From contig JANYDF010000138.1 of NCBI GenBank assembly GCA_025359905.1, forward strand, positions 1-50,208: a DNA stretch of 50,208 nucleotides, written 5' to 3'. Of the stretch, positions 41,472-50,208 are shown piece after piece. Under the pieces are notes generated by a model. The model made no database searches. It was not told where the DNA came from and worked only from the letters and a program-made list of their open reading frames with translations. This DNA comes from Rhodospirillales bacterium (lineage in GTDB: Bacteria; Pseudomonadota; Alphaproteobacteria; Acetobacterales; Acetobacteraceae). Positions within the stretch are counted from its first letter, which is position 1. Each line of letters begins with the position of its first letter. A program made the translations under genes and the position numbers.

Positions 41472-42575
41472 ATGACAATCGGGATGGACGAGCGGAAGCT
41501 CAAGAATCTGCTTTCGGAAGCACTGGAGTTTGGCCGCACCAGCCGGCGTTCGCTGCTCACCATGGCGGGAGCCGCTGCTGGCGCCACGGCGCTCAGCGGC
41601 TTGGTGCAAACAGCGTCTGCCGATGAAGTGCCGGCGGCGGGCGGCGGCAAGAAGGTTAAGGTTGGCATCCCACTGACATACGGGCCGTTCAATCAGCCGT
41701 GGCGCCGTGGCTGCTGGCAACTGGTGAAAACCGTGCTCGACGCCGGCGGCGAAGTGGTGACGATCCGCGGCGAGCCGACCAAGGCGAGCGAGCAGAGCGC
41801 TGAACGCGCGCTGATGGATCGCGGCATCGACGTGCTGGTCCTCGGCATCTACTCGCTGGAGTCGGAAACCGCGTTCATTGCGGACGAGGCCCACAAGCGC
41901 GGCATCAAGACCGTCGGCTTCGCAGCCCAGGTGAAAGATTCGCCGTCGGTGCTGGAAGATACGTGGGGAACCGCGGCGACGCTTGGCTATTTCGTGCAGA
42001 ATTTTCTCGGCCGCACCGGCACGCTGGCGCAGACGGCCGAGGCGCGCGGCTTCTACACGCCGTTCGACATGGAGGTCGACATGCTCGACCTTATGACGAG
42101 ATACGAACCGCGCATGAAGATGCTGCCGTTCGTCGGCGGCGGCGTCTCGACGCAGGATGAGATTTCGCAGGGCCGGCAGAATATGCTGTCGTTGCTGCAG
42201 GCGCACCCGGAGCCGGGCTCAATTGCCGGCTTCGTGTCCTGGTGGTGGCCGTTCACGCTCGGCGCCGGCCAAGCGCTGAAGCAACTCGGCCGCACCGATG
42301 TGCCGCTGTTCAATCACTACTTCTCTGATCAATTGCTGGACGTGATGGCGAACAAGGCCATGCCGATCCTGTTCAGCACGGACGTGCCCTGGCACGTCAT
42401 CGGCAAGAAGACTGGCGAACTCGCAATGGCGTTGGGTCGCGGCGAAAAAGTGCCCAACAGCGCGTTCCATGTGCCGATCTCGGCGATCACGCTCGACGAG
42501 GCCCCGAAGGCGCTCGCGGATGTGCAGGACATGGACAAGCAGGCGATTGCGCTGCTGAAACAGTACGGCGGCTGA
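41472..42575 (+). CDS. Periplasmic sugar-binding protein of an ABC transporter (RbsB/TorT-like)
   Basis: 367 residues. A twin-arginine signal, TSRRSLLTMAGAAAG (Arg25-Arg26), runs to about ASA-DE near residue 50, pointing to Tat export. The mature part is a periplasmic-binding-protein type 1 fold: KVGIPLTYGPFNQPWRRGCW, ERALMDRGIDVLVLGIYSLE, AHKRGIKTVGF and LPFVGGGVSTQDEISQGRQN. It is closest in feel to the TorT/ribose-type binding proteins. The permease and ATPase genes follow on the same strand. The ligand is not evident; a sugar or sugar acid fits the GMC dehydrogenases before it. Confidence 0.85.
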   Translation: MTIGMDERKLKNLLSEALEFGRTSRRSLLTMAGAAAGATALSGLVQTASADEVPAAGGGKKVKVGIPLTYGPFNQPWRRGCWQLVKTVLDAGGEVVTIRGEPTKASEQSAERALMDRGIDVLVLGIYSLESETAFIADEAHKRGIKTVGFAAQVKDSPSVLEDTWGTAATLGYFVQNFLGRTGTLAQTAEARGFYTPFDMEVDMLDLMTRYEPRMKMLPFVGGGVSTQDEISQGRQNMLSLLQAHPEPGSIAGFVSWWWPFTLGAGQALKQLGRTDVPLFNHYFSDQLLDVMANKAMPILFSTDVPWHVIGKKTGELAMALGRGEKVPNSAFHVPISAITLDEAPKALADVQDMDKQAIALLKQYGG

Positions 42576-42692
42576 ACACGCTGGCGCGGCACGGGCGACC
42601 GTGCCGCGCTGCTACCAGTGTCGCGCCGGAGCGTGCGGCCCGCATGATCGATGGCGACCACAGGAATTGGCCGCAAGGCTGGAGAACGAGCG

Positions 42693-43712
42693 ATGGCGGA
42701 CGCAGCGGCGAGCACTTCGGCGACGACGGGGAAACTGCAGGCGGCACGCAGGGACGAATCACCGGCGATGCGCTTGCTGCGGCGCTGGGGCACAATTGTC
42801 GTTTTGGTACTCACCGGCATCGGTTTTGCGTTTGCTTCGCCCTATTTTGCCGCCATCTCGAACGCCAACAACATCTTGTTTTCGATGATTGTGAGCGCCC
42901 TGGTTTCGATGGGGCTGACCTGGGTCGTCATGGCGGGCAGCTTCGACCTTTCGGTTGGACTGATCGTGACGTTCACGTCGATTGTTGTTGCATTTTTGAT
43001 TCCAATATTCGGGCCATGGCTGGCGATCGTCCTGTCGCTCCTCGCTGCGTGCGTCATCGGCGTCATCAACGGAGTCTTGGTCACCTATGCGCGGCTATCG
43101 GGGATCGTAGTGACGCTCGGCGTGATGTTCGTGCTCGATGGTGTCAACGTCTTTATCACCGGCGGCTATCAGGTGCCGGTATCGTATTCCGAGCTGGCAT
43201 TCCTCAACATCGGCCAGGGCAAGATTGGCATGATCGGGGTCCCGGTTGTGGTTATGCTCGTGGTATTCATCCTGGCGCACATTTTGGCGACGCGCACCCG
43301 GGTTGGCCACTACGTCGCTGCCGTCGGTGACAACCCGATGGCGGCGTTCTATTCCGGCATCGACGTCTACCGCTGGGTGATCGTCTCGTTCGTATTGTCC
43401 GCGCTGATGTCCGGCATCGCCGGCGTGATCCTGACCGCGATCTCGTCGAGCGCGCAACCCGTCGGGGGGCAAGGCTATCTGCTGGAAGCTTTTGCCGCCG
43501 TGTATCTCGGCGCGACCGTGCTCGGGAAGGGCAAGCCGCATGTATTGGGCACGCTGATCGGCGTATTTTTCCTCTACATGGTCAATTCCGGCATGAACAT
43601 GGTCGGCTTCCCGTTCGCGGCGCGGCAGTTGTTCGCCGGTCTGGTGCTGATCCTGGCGGTTGGTGCGAACGCGGCGTTGAACCGCGAAGAACTCCACCTG
43701 AAATTCATCTGA
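42693..43712 (+). CDS. Sugar ABC transporter permease (RbsC type)
   Basis: 339 residues from the ATG at 42693, preceded by GGAGAA; an ATG 14 codons earlier (42651) is less likely. About nine hydrophobic helices cover residues 30-330. Family motifs are GLTWVVMAGSFDLSVGLIVTF, VNGVLVTY-like INGVLVTYARLSGIVVTLG, TRTRVGHYVAAVGDNPMAAFYSGID and YLGATVLGKGKPHVLGTLIG. The inner-membrane channel is expected to work as a homodimer with the ATPase that starts eight bases downstream. Confidence 0.9.
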   Translation: MADAAASTSATTGKLQAARRDESPAMRLLRRWGTIVVLVLTGIGFAFASPYFAAISNANNILFSMIVSALVSMGLTWVVMAGSFDLSVGLIVTFTSIVVAFLIPIFGPWLAIVLSLLAACVIGVINGVLVTYARLSGIVVTLGVMFVLDGVNVFITGGYQVPVSYSELAFLNIGQGKIGMIGVPVVVMLVVFILAHILATRTRVGHYVAAVGDNPMAAFYSGIDVYRWVIVSFVLSALMSGIAGVILTAISSSAQPVGGQGYLLEAFAAVYLGATVLGKGKPHVLGTLIGVFFLYMVNSGMNMVGFPFAARQLFAGLVLILAVGANAALNREELHLKFI

Positions 43713-43719
43713 GGGCGCG

Positions 43720-45219
43720 ATGCCAAGCGATGTTCTGGTCGAGTTGCGTGGTCTGGAGAAGGAGTTTTCCGGCACCAAGGCGCTGAAGGGCGTGAGCCTC
43801 GCGTTCCGCCGTGGCGAGGTGCATGGCCTACTGGGTGAAAACGGCGCCGGCAAGTCGACGCTGATCAAGATCCTCACCGGCGTCTACTCACCGAGCGGCG
43901 GCCAGATTCTGCTGAACGGCGAGCCGATCCGCATTCATAGCCCGATGGATGCGCGCCGCTATGGGTTGGGCGCGGTCTATCAGGATGCCGAACTCGTGGC
44001 GGGCTTCACCATTGGCCAGAATATTTTGCTTGGCAACGAGCCTGGCCGATTCACCGTCAGCGACCGTGCCATTCACGAGGCAGCGGCCGCCATCCTCACC
44101 GAGATTGGCATCCCGATGGATGTCCGCCGGCCCGCTGCTGGGCTTTCGGCGGCCGAAATGCAACTCGTCACGCTGGCCACGCTGTTCCACCGCAAATACA
44201 AGCTGATCGTGCTCGACGAACCGACCGCACGGCTATCGGCCAGCGAGTCCGAGGTGCTGTTCCGGCTAATTCAGCAGTTCCGCGCCCAGGGCATCACCAT
44301 CGTCTATATCTCGCACCGGTTGAAGGAAGTGCAGGATATTTGCGACCGTGCCAGCATCCTGCGCGGCGGCATGCTGTCGGCGACACTGGATCGCGGCGAA
44401 ATTACCGAGGATCGCGTCACCGAACTGATGGTGGACCGCAGCCGCGCCGACCTGGAGACCTACAATCAAGGTCATGCCCGATCCGACATGCTGCTGGAGA
44501 TCGAGAACCTGCGAACCGAAAACCTCGAAGCGCTGACATTGAATGTCCGCGCGGGCGAGGTGGTCGGAATTACCGGCCCGGTCGGCGGCGGCATGGAGCA
44601 AGTGGCGCGCGCGCTGGGCGGTATCGTTCGTCATTCGGGCCGCGTGCAGTTGCGCGGCCGGCCGGTCGATTTGTCCAAGCCCACCAAGGTGCGGCAGGCC
44701 GGGATCGCGTTGATTCCAGAAGACCGCCGCAAACAGGCGCTATTTCCGGCGCTATCGGTTGCCGACAATATTTGCCTGCCGGTCCTGCGTTCGCTGCAGC
44801 GACTGGCGCTGGTGCGTCCGCGCGCAAAGCTGGCCTATGCCGATGGCGTGGTCGACCGGCTATCGGTGCGGCCGCGCAATACCGGCATGCAGGTGCGCTT
44901 CCTGTCCGGCGGCAACCAGCAGAAGGTGGTCATCGGCAAGTGGATGAGCGCCAAGGCGTCAGTCTATGTATTCGTCGAGCCGACCAGCGGCGTGGATATT
45001 GGCGCGATCAAGGAAATCTATGACATCATCCTTCACCTTGCCCGCGATGGGGCAGCGATATTGGTGGTGTCGTCATCGCTTAAGGAAATCCTTGCGCTGT
45101 CCGACCGGGTGATCGTTATCCATGACGGCGCGAAAGTGGCCGAACGGCCCAAGGCCGATTGGAACTACGACGACTTGCTTGCGGTGACAATGCAGGGACG
45201 CCACCGGCGCGCCGCGTAG
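43720..45219 (+). CDS. Sugar ABC transporter ATPase with two nucleotide-binding domains (RbsA type)
   Basis: 499 residues, the usual length. Domain 1 (about 5-235) has Walker A GENGAGKST, a signature LSAAEMQ and Walker B LIVLDEPTA. Domain 2 (about 250-490) has a degenerate Walker A (GPVGGGMEQ), as in RbsA, then ALIPEDRRKQALFP, a good signature LSGGNQQK, and a Walker B in which the usual Asp is Val419 (VFVEPTSGVD), with Glu420 kept. Only domain 1 is likely to hydrolyse ATP in the standard way. It closes the three-gene transporter operon; repeat copy 3 follows. Confidence 0.9.
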   Translation: MPSDVLVELRGLEKEFSGTKALKGVSLAFRRGEVHGLLGENGAGKSTLIKILTGVYSPSGGQILLNGEPIRIHSPMDARRYGLGAVYQDAELVAGFTIGQNILLGNEPGRFTVSDRAIHEAAAAILTEIGIPMDVRRPAAGLSAAEMQLVTLATLFHRKYKLIVLDEPTARLSASESEVLFRLIQQFRAQGITIVYISHRLKEVQDICDRASILRGGMLSATLDRGEITEDRVTELMVDRSRADLETYNQGHARSDMLLEIENLRTENLEALTLNVRAGEVVGITGPVGGGMEQVARALGGIVRHSGRVQLRGRPVDLSKPTKVRQAGIALIPEDRRKQALFPALSVADNICLPVLRSLQRLALVRPRAKLAYADGVVDRLSVRPRNTGMQVRFLSGGNQQKVVIGKWMSAKASVYVFVEPTSGVDIGAIKEIYDIILHLARDGAAILVVSSSLKEILALSDRVIVIHDGAKVAERPKADWNYDDLLAVTMQGRHRRAA

Positions 45220-45322
45220 GCGCTAAGCTCGATGACATCATGTGCCGTTGTCTGCGATCCGATTGCCTCATTTTCTCGAGAATATGGCGCTGTTGCTGAC
45301 AAGATTTTGATGTGCTGAGGTT

Positions 45323-45494
45323 ATACCAAATCTCGCTGGCCAATACTCGTCGTCGTTGCCGGGCCTGACCCGGCAATCCATGGTGCCGCACAGAGCATCT
45401 CGCGTCTAACGCCGAGCGTTGGCATGGATCGCCGGGTCAAGCCCGGCGATGACGATCAAATAGATCATGGGTTCTTTCCCACGAGATTTGGTAT
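45323..45494 (+). repeat. Dispersed palindromic element, copy 3 (MITE-like)
   Basis: 172 bases with perfect 13-base ends, ATACCAAATCTCG and CGAGATTTGGTAT, and internal hairpins TTGCCGGG/CCCGGCAA and ATCGCCGGG/CCCGGCGAT. The left and right halves are also rough inverted copies of each other. It sits in the roughly 470-base space between the convergent ATPase gene (ends 45219) and LysR gene (ends 45688). I see no gene in the rest of that space. Confidence 0.93.
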
Positions 45495-45687
45495 CATGTG
45501 CAAAATATCAGTTACAAATGGGCTGATTGATCGCTGGTGCTGGCTGTCAATTACATGCTTTGCATCCTAATTTGCAGGCCGGCGTGATCGAATTCTGACG
45601 AACTTGCTTGTGGGCTTCAGACGAGCATGGCGTGCCGTACATCGGATATGCGGCGGTTGGCTGCGCAATGCCGAACAAGCCTGCCGA

Positions 45688-46584
45688 TCAGGTCTCTGTC
45701 TTTATCCCCTGCGCAATCCCCAGCATCGCCCGTATCGCGTCATTCTCCCGCTCGGCATTCCACGCCACCGCAATCCCCACCGCCGCCACCGGTGAGGCGA
45801 GTTGGCGGAACGCCACGCCCGGCGGCGCCAGCCGGGCCATCCCGGCGGAGACCAGTGCCACGCCTAGTCCGGACGCCACCAGCGCCAGTTGCGCCATCGC
45901 CGAGTTCACCTCCAGCGCCGCCACCGGGGCGAAGCCCGCCGCACGGCAGGCGGCGGTCAGGCCGTCGAAATAGGCCGGGCTGATGCTGCGTGGCAGCACG
46001 ATCATCGGCTGGCCTTCCAGCGCCGCCAAGTCCACCACCGCGCTCGCGGCTAGGCCATGCGAGTCGGGCAGGGCCGCGATCAATTCATCCGGCGTAATTT
46101 GCAGCGTGCGGATCGGCGGGCGGTCGCGTTCCAGCCGGGCGAAGGCGACGTCCAACTCGCCGCGCCGCAGCGCCTCCACCGCGTCGGTGGTGTCCATTTC
46201 CTTCACCGACACCACGGTGTCGGGCCGCGCCGCGCGGAAGGCGCGCACGATGGGGGGCAGGGTGCCGAACACGGCGGAGGTGATGCAGCCCACCGTGATC
46301 AGTTCGCGCCGCCCGAGTTTCACTTCCCTTGCAAGGGCTTCCACCGCCCGCGCCGCTTCTTCCAGCCGCCGTACAGCCGGTAATAGCGCCTCGCCCTCCC
46401 AGGTCGGCCGCGTGCCGGAATGCGAGCGTTCCAGCAGCCGCACCCCAAGCGCGTGCTCAAGTGCTTGAATATGCGCAGTCAACGGCGGCTGCGACATGCC
46501 CAGCCGGGCTGCGGCGCGGCCGAAATTGCCTTCCTCGACGATCGCCAGAAAATGCCCGAAGCGCTTGATCAGGTTGAGGTTCAT
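45688..46584 (-). CDS. LysR-family transcriptional regulator, probable prp regulator
   Basis: 298 residues. The N-terminal helix-turn-helix is standard: [22 protein letters not shown] then [17 protein letters not shown] and [15 protein letters not shown]. The C-terminal effector domain (about 90-295) has GVALVSAG and the SGLGVALVS loop. It is divergent from prpD with 105 bases between, and an ATAG-N7-CTAT site lies directly before its start, so it most likely controls the methylcitrate genes and itself. Other bacteria use PrpR (sigma-54) or GntR/MerR-like regulators for prp, so a LysR here is less usual. Confidence 0.9.
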   Translation of the reverse strand: MNLNLIKRFGHFLAIVEEGNFGRAAARLGMSQPPLTAHIQALEHALGVRLLERSHSGTRPTWEGEALLPAVRRLEEAARAVEALAREVKLGRRELITVGCITSAVFGTLPPIVRAFRAARPDTVVSVKEMDTTDAVEALRRGELDVAFARLERDRPPIRTLQITPDELIAALPDSHGLAASAVVDLAALEGQPMIVLPRSISPAYFDGLTAACRAAGFAPVAALEVNSAMAQLALVASGLGVALVSAGMARLAPPGVAFRQLASPVAAVGIAVAWNAERENDAIRAMLGIAQGIKTET

Positions 46585-46587
46585 GAC

Positions 46588-46604
46588 GATAGTTTTTGCC
46601 TATC
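46588..46604. promoter_or_regulatory. LysR-type operator between lysR and prpD
   Basis: GATAGTTTTTGCCTATC pairs GATAG with CTATC around seven bases, giving the T-N11-A core (ATAG-N7-CTAT) typical of LysR sites. It begins three bases beyond the lysR ATG and lies about 85 bases before prpD. Confidence 0.6.
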
Positions 46605-46689
46605 ATCATCCGCCGTCAATCGGATTGGGCAAGCTGGCCCCGCTGTGGCAGGACAGCGCCAATCTCACGTCTCGCCAGGGAACAGCGCC

Positions 46690-48189
46690 ATGCGGTTGCA
46701 CGAAGTCACGGTTCATCCGGAAGCCGACCGCTTAGCGCGCGAGGACCAGTTCGCCTGGAAGATCGCCGAAGTCGCCGCCGATCCGGTGGCGGTGGAACCG
46801 GCGGTGGTGGACATGCTGATCAACCGGGTGATCGACAACGCCTCGGTGGCCATTGCCGCGATCAACCGCCATCCGGTCACCTCGGCGCGCGACATGGCCC
46901 TCGCCCGCCCGCACGCCGGCGGAGCGACGGTATTCGGCTGCGGCCCCGAGGTTCGGGTGCATGCCGAATGGGCGGCCTGGGCGAACGGCACTGCGGTGCG
47001 TGAACTGGACTATCACGACACCTTCCTGGCCGCCGACTACAGCCACCCCGGCGACAACATTCCGCCGATCCTGGCCGTCGCGCAGCAATGCGGCAAGGAC
47101 GGTGCGGCGCTGGTGCGCGGGCTGGCCACCGGCTACGAAATCCAGGTCAATCTGGTGCGCGCCATCTGCCTGCATAAGCACAAGATCGACCACGTCGCCC
47201 ATCTCGGCCCGAGTGCGGCGGCCGGTATCGGCACGCTGCTCGGCTTGGACACCGAGGTGATCTACCAGTCGGTGCAGCAGGCGCTGCATGTCACCACCTC
47301 GACCCGCCAGAGCCGCAAGGGCGAGATTTCCTCATGGAAGGCCTACGCGCCGAGCCATGCCGGTAAACTCGCTATCGAGGCGGTGGATCGCTGTCTGCGC
47401 GGCGAGGGCGCGCCGAGCCCGATCTACGAGGGCGAGGATTCCGTGATTGCCTGGATGCTGGATGGCCCGAAGGCGCATTACAGCGTGCCGCTGCCGATCG
47501 CGGGTGAGCCGAAGCGGGCCATTCTGGACACCTATACCAAGGAACATTCGGCCGAGTACCAAAGCCAGGCGCTGATCGATCTGTCGTTCCGCATGGGCAA
47601 GCTGGTCAAGCACTGGGACGACGTGGCCGATGTGCTGATCGAGACCAGCCATCACACCCACTACGTGATCGGCACCGGCGCCAACGACCCGCAGAAGTTC
47701 AGCCCGGACGCCAGCCGCGAGACGCTGGACCACTCGATCATGTACATCGTCGCGGTGGCCTTGCAGGATGGCGAATGGCACCACGTCCGCAGCTATGCGC
47801 CCGAACGCGCCAAGCGGGCGGACACGGTGCGGCTGTGGCAGAAGATCCGCACGGTCGAAGACCCGAAATGGACGGCGCGGTATCACTCGTCCGATCCGGC
47901 GGTGAAGGCGTTCGGCGGCCGCGTCATCATCACCATGAAGGACGGCAGCGTCATCGCCGGCGAACTGGCGGTCGCCAACGCCCACACGCTCGGTGCCACG
48001 CCGTGGCAGCGCGCCGACTACGTGCGCAAATTCCGCACCCTGACCGAAGGGTTACTGGATGCCGCCGAGGCGGAGCGTTTTCTTGACGTGGCGCAACGCT
48101 TGCCGGCGTTGACTGCGGCAGAACTGGCCGGGCTGACCATCGCGCTGCCGGCCGGGCAGTTGGCGGTGGGCAAGCGCGGGCTGGTCTGA
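46690..48189 (+). CDS. prpD: 2-methylcitrate dehydratase, MmgE/PrpD family
   Basis: 499 residues from ATG 46690, with AGGGAA before it; longer in-frame starts run across the divergent promoter. PrpD motifs include [87 protein letters not shown] and [18 protein letters not shown]. The enzyme dehydrates 2-methylcitrate to 2-methyl-cis-aconitate without an Fe-S cluster. It is followed by prpC and prpB, giving the core of propionyl-CoA oxidation to pyruvate and succinate. A GC hairpin separates it from prpC. Confidence 0.92.
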   Translation: MRLHEVTVHPEADRLAREDQFAWKIAEVAADPVAVEPAVVDMLINRVIDNASVAIAAINRHPVTSARDMALARPHAGGATVFGCGPEVRVHAEWAAWANGTAVRELDYHDTFLAADYSHPGDNIPPILAVAQQCGKDGAALVRGLATGYEIQVNLVRAICLHKHKIDHVAHLGPSAAAGIGTLLGLDTEVIYQSVQQALHVTTSTRQSRKGEISSWKAYAPSHAGKLAIEAVDRCLRGEGAPSPIYEGEDSVIAWMLDGPKAHYSVPLPIAGEPKRAILDTYTKEHSAEYQSQALIDLSFRMGKLVKHWDDVADVLIETSHHTHYVIGTGANDPQKFSPDASRETLDHSIMYIVAVALQDGEWHHVRSYAPERAKRADTVRLWQKIRTVEDPKWTARYHSSDPAVKAFGGRVIITMKDGSVIAGELAVANAHTLGATPWQRADYVRKFRTLTEGLLDAAEAERFLDVAQRLPALTAAELAGLTIALPAGQLAVGKRGLV

Positions 48190-48203
48190 ACGATACCTCG
48201 CTT

Positions 48204-48232
48204 CCCTCGCCCCCGCTTTGGGGGGGAGAGGG
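48204..48232. repeat. GC-rich hairpin between prpD and prpC
   Basis: CCCTCGCCCCC and GGGGGAGAGGG form an 11-base stem with one mismatch; the spacer is GCTTTGG. There is no T run, so it is not a standard terminator. It could stabilise or attenuate the prpD-prpC transcript, or be a small REP-like repeat. Confidence 0.6.
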
Positions 48233-48253
48233 GGAACTTGAAGGGAGCATCCA

Positions 48254-49411
48254 ATGAGCGAAGCACAAGTGGCGCCAGTCGGCCCGAAGCCCAAGAAAAG
48301 CGTCGCCCTATCGGGCGTCATCGCTGGCAACACCGCGCTGTGCACCGTCGGGCGCACTGGCAATGACCTGCATTATCGCGGCTACGATATCCTCGATGTT
48401 GCCGAGACCTGCGAGTTCGAAGAAATCGCCCATCTGCTGGTGCATGGCTGGCTACCCAGCGCCGCCGAATTGAGCGCCTACAAGGCTAAGCTGCAAAGCC
48501 TGCGCGGTCTGCCGAACACGGTGCGCGCGGTGCTGGAAGCGCTGCCCGCCAGCACCCACCCGATGGACGTCATGCGCACCGGCTGCTCGGCGCTCGGCTG
48601 CGCGCTGCCGGAAGCGCACGACCACAACATCCCCGGCGCGCGCGACATTGCCGACCGGCTGATGGCCAGCTTTGGCTCGATGCTGCTGTACTGGTGGCAT
48701 TTCTCGCACAACGGCCGCCGCATCGACGTCGAGACCGATGACGACAGCATCGGCGGCCACTTCCTGCATCTGCTGCACGGCAAACCGGCCGATCCGCACT
48801 GGGTGCGGGCGATGCACACGTCGCTGATTCTGTACGCCGAGCACGAATTCAATGCCTCCACCTTCGCCGCCCGCGTGGTGGCTGGCACCGGCTCGGACAT
48901 GTATTCCGCCATCACCGGCGGCATCGGCGCGTTGCGCGGGCCGAAGCATGGCGGGGCCAACGAAGTGGCGCTGGAAATCCAGCAGCGCTATCTGACGCCG
49001 GACGAGGCGGAAGCCGATATCCGCGCCCGCGTCGCCAATAAGGAAGTCATCATCGGCTTCGGCCACCCGGTCTATACGATCAGCGACCCGCGCAACGTGG
49101 TCATCAAGGGCGTGGCCCGCCGCCTGTCGCAGCAATCCGGCAGCATGACGCTGTATCACGTCGCCGAGCGCATCGAATCGGTAATGGCCGACGCCAAGCG
49201 GATGTTTCCCAATCTCGATTGGTTCAGTGCTGTGTCGTACCGGCAGATGCGGGTGCCGACCGCGATGTTCACCCCGATTTTCGTCATCTCGCGCACGTCC
49301 GGCTGGGCGGCGCATGTGCTGGAACAGCGGGCGGACGGCAAGATCATCCGGCCGGTGGCCAACTACACCGGCCCGGAAAACCTGCCGTTCGTGCTGCTCG
49401 CTGACCGGTAA
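48254..49411 (+). CDS. prpC: 2-methylcitrate synthase
   Basis: 385 residues, the length of methylcitrate synthases and shorter than hexameric citrate synthases. Citrate-synthase-fold motifs are [55 protein letters not shown] (active-site His) and [14 protein letters not shown] (second active-site His), with [20 protein letters not shown] carrying the substrate-binding Arg. It joins propionyl-CoA and oxaloacetate. A GAAGGGAG site precedes the ATG. Position between prpD and prpB supports methylcitrate over citrate synthesis. Confidence 0.93.
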   Translation: MSEAQVAPVGPKPKKSVALSGVIAGNTALCTVGRTGNDLHYRGYDILDVAETCEFEEIAHLLVHGWLPSAAELSAYKAKLQSLRGLPNTVRAVLEALPASTHPMDVMRTGCSALGCALPEAHDHNIPGARDIADRLMASFGSMLLYWWHFSHNGRRIDVETDDDSIGGHFLHLLHGKPADPHWVRAMHTSLILYAEHEFNASTFAARVVAGTGSDMYSAITGGIGALRGPKHGGANEVALEIQQRYLTPDEAEADIRARVANKEVIIGFGHPVYTISDPRNVVIKGVARRLSQQSGSMTLYHVAERIESVMADAKRMFPNLDWFSAVSYRQMRVPTAMFTPIFVISRTSGWAAHVLEQRADGKIIRPVANYTGPENLPFVLLADR

Positions 49412-49423
49412 GGAGTACCGCCA

Positions 49424-50208
49424 TGACCTACCTCGTCGCCGCCGACCTGCCCGCCGCCCCTGCGGGCGACCGCTTCCGCGCGTTGCTGGCCCGCCCTGCC
49501 ATCGCGCAACTGCCGGGCGCGCATAACGGCCAGGCGGCGTTGCAGGCCCGCGCGGCGGGGTTCGAGGGGCTGTATCTGTCCGGGGCCGCGATGTCGGCCA
49601 GCATGGGGCTGCCGGATCTGGGCGTCATCACCGTCGATGATGTGGGCTTCTTCATCCGTCAGGTGGCGCGCGCCAGCGGGTTGCCGGTGCTGGTCGATGG
49701 CGATACCGGCTACGGCGAGGCGCTCAATGTGATGCACATGGTGCGCGCGTTCGAGGATGCCGGGGCGGGCGCGGTGCATCTGGAAGATCAGTTGCTGCCG
49801 AAGAAATGCGGCCATCTGAACGACAAGAAACTGGCCAGCCCGCACGACATGGCGGCAAAAGTGGCGGCGGCGGCCAAGGCGCGGCGGCATCTGTACATCA
49901 TCGCCCGCACCGACGCGGCGGCCAGCGAAGGCATCGATGGTGCTGTGGCCCGCGCACAGCTTTACATGCAGGCCGGGGCGGATGCGATCTTCCCGGAAGC
50001 GTTGCACTCGGCGGAGATGTTCCGCGAATTCGCCCGCCGCATGCCGGGGGTGAAGCTGCTCGCCAACATGACCGAATTCGGCAAGACGCCGTTCTTCACC
50101 GCGTCCGAGTTCGAGGCGATGGGCTACCGCATGGTGATCTGGCCGGTCAGTTCGCTGCGTGTCGCCAACAAGGCGCAGGAAGAATTGTACGCCGCGATCC
50201 GTCAGGAT
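49424..50208 (+). CDS. prpB: 2-methylisocitrate lyase, 3' end cut by the window
   Basis: The first 261 codons of an expected 290-300. It starts 12 bases after prpC with a GGAG site. PEP-mutase/isocitrate-lyase-superfamily motifs are present: FEGLYLSGAAMSASMGLPDLG, DGDTGYGEALNV, the active-site EDQLLPKKCGH with Cys129, and IIARTDAAASEG. The enzyme splits 2-methylisocitrate to pyruvate and succinate, the last step of the cycle. No fault is seen up to the window edge. Confidence 0.93.

Noticed and set aside
48204-48232. Transcription terminator between prpD and prpC
   Set aside because: The stem is strong but no T run follows and prpC clearly belongs to the same pathway operon.

Overview
The window is GC-rich, densely coded DNA from a Gram-negative bacterium. 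TonB and a TonB-dependent receptor, an EtfAB/EtfD electron-transfer set, GMC dehydrogenases paired with gluconate-dehydrogenase-subunit-3-like partners, a methylsuccinyl-CoA-dehydrogenase-like protein and a prpDCB locus together suggest an alphaproteobacterium, plausibly Acetobacteraceae/Rhodospirillales. This placement is inference; there is no rRNA or other marker gene here.

Layout. (1) 1-8 kb: a broken GAF histidine kinase, a fusion of an amino-acid-permease-like membrane region with a hybrid histidine kinase, then tonB and a TonB-dependent receptor on the minus strand. (2) 8.4-13.8 kb: a TPR-sulfotransferase, a secreted YncE-propeller/phosphoesterase protein and a small exported protein. 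(3) 13.9-20.0 kb: four plus-strand genes with overlapping stop and start codons. They encode a double heme-oxygenase-like diiron oxidase, an SGNH hydrolase with an unassigned N-terminal half, a NodU/TobZ-type carbamoyltransferase and a 117-residue orphan. This is the best candidate in the window for an undescribed biosynthetic or modification system. (4) 20.4-36.7 kb: a catabolic region with GntR and IclR regulators, a shortened SDR followed by remnants of a GMC dehydrogenase and its partner, a pyrone-dicarboxylate-hydrolase-like amidohydrolase, a maleate-isomerase-like protein, an orphan 2-oxoglutarate-dehydrogenase-E1-like protein, a methylsuccinyl-CoA-dehydrogenase-like protein, an RraA/HMG-aldolase-like protein, and an operon of etfB, etfA, etfD-like and an orphan molybdenum hydroxylase large subunit. 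(5) 36.9-45.2 kb: two tandem GMC dehydrogenase/partner pairs and an RbsBCA-type ABC transporter. (6) 45.7-50.2 kb: a LysR regulator divergent from prpD-prpC-prpB (2-methylcitrate cycle), with prpB cut by the window edge.

Three copies of a ~172-bp palindromic element (about 20.1, 30.6 and 45.3 kb) have terminal inverted repeats flanked by TA. All three lie between convergent genes. They look like MITEs that may now act as two-way transcription boundaries.

How the genes may work together (inference): regions 4 and 5 resemble a pathway for an imported sugar-, polyol- or aromatic-derived acid. The ABC transporter would import it, the GMC enzymes would oxidise it, the hydrolase, isomerase and aldolase would break it down to 2-oxo acids, and the E1-like and acyl-CoA dehydrogenase enzymes would finish the job with ETF and EtfD passing electrons to quinone. 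Propionyl-CoA produced could enter the adjacent methylcitrate cycle. Several genes in this stretch and at the left edge carry internal deletions, so part of the region is decaying.
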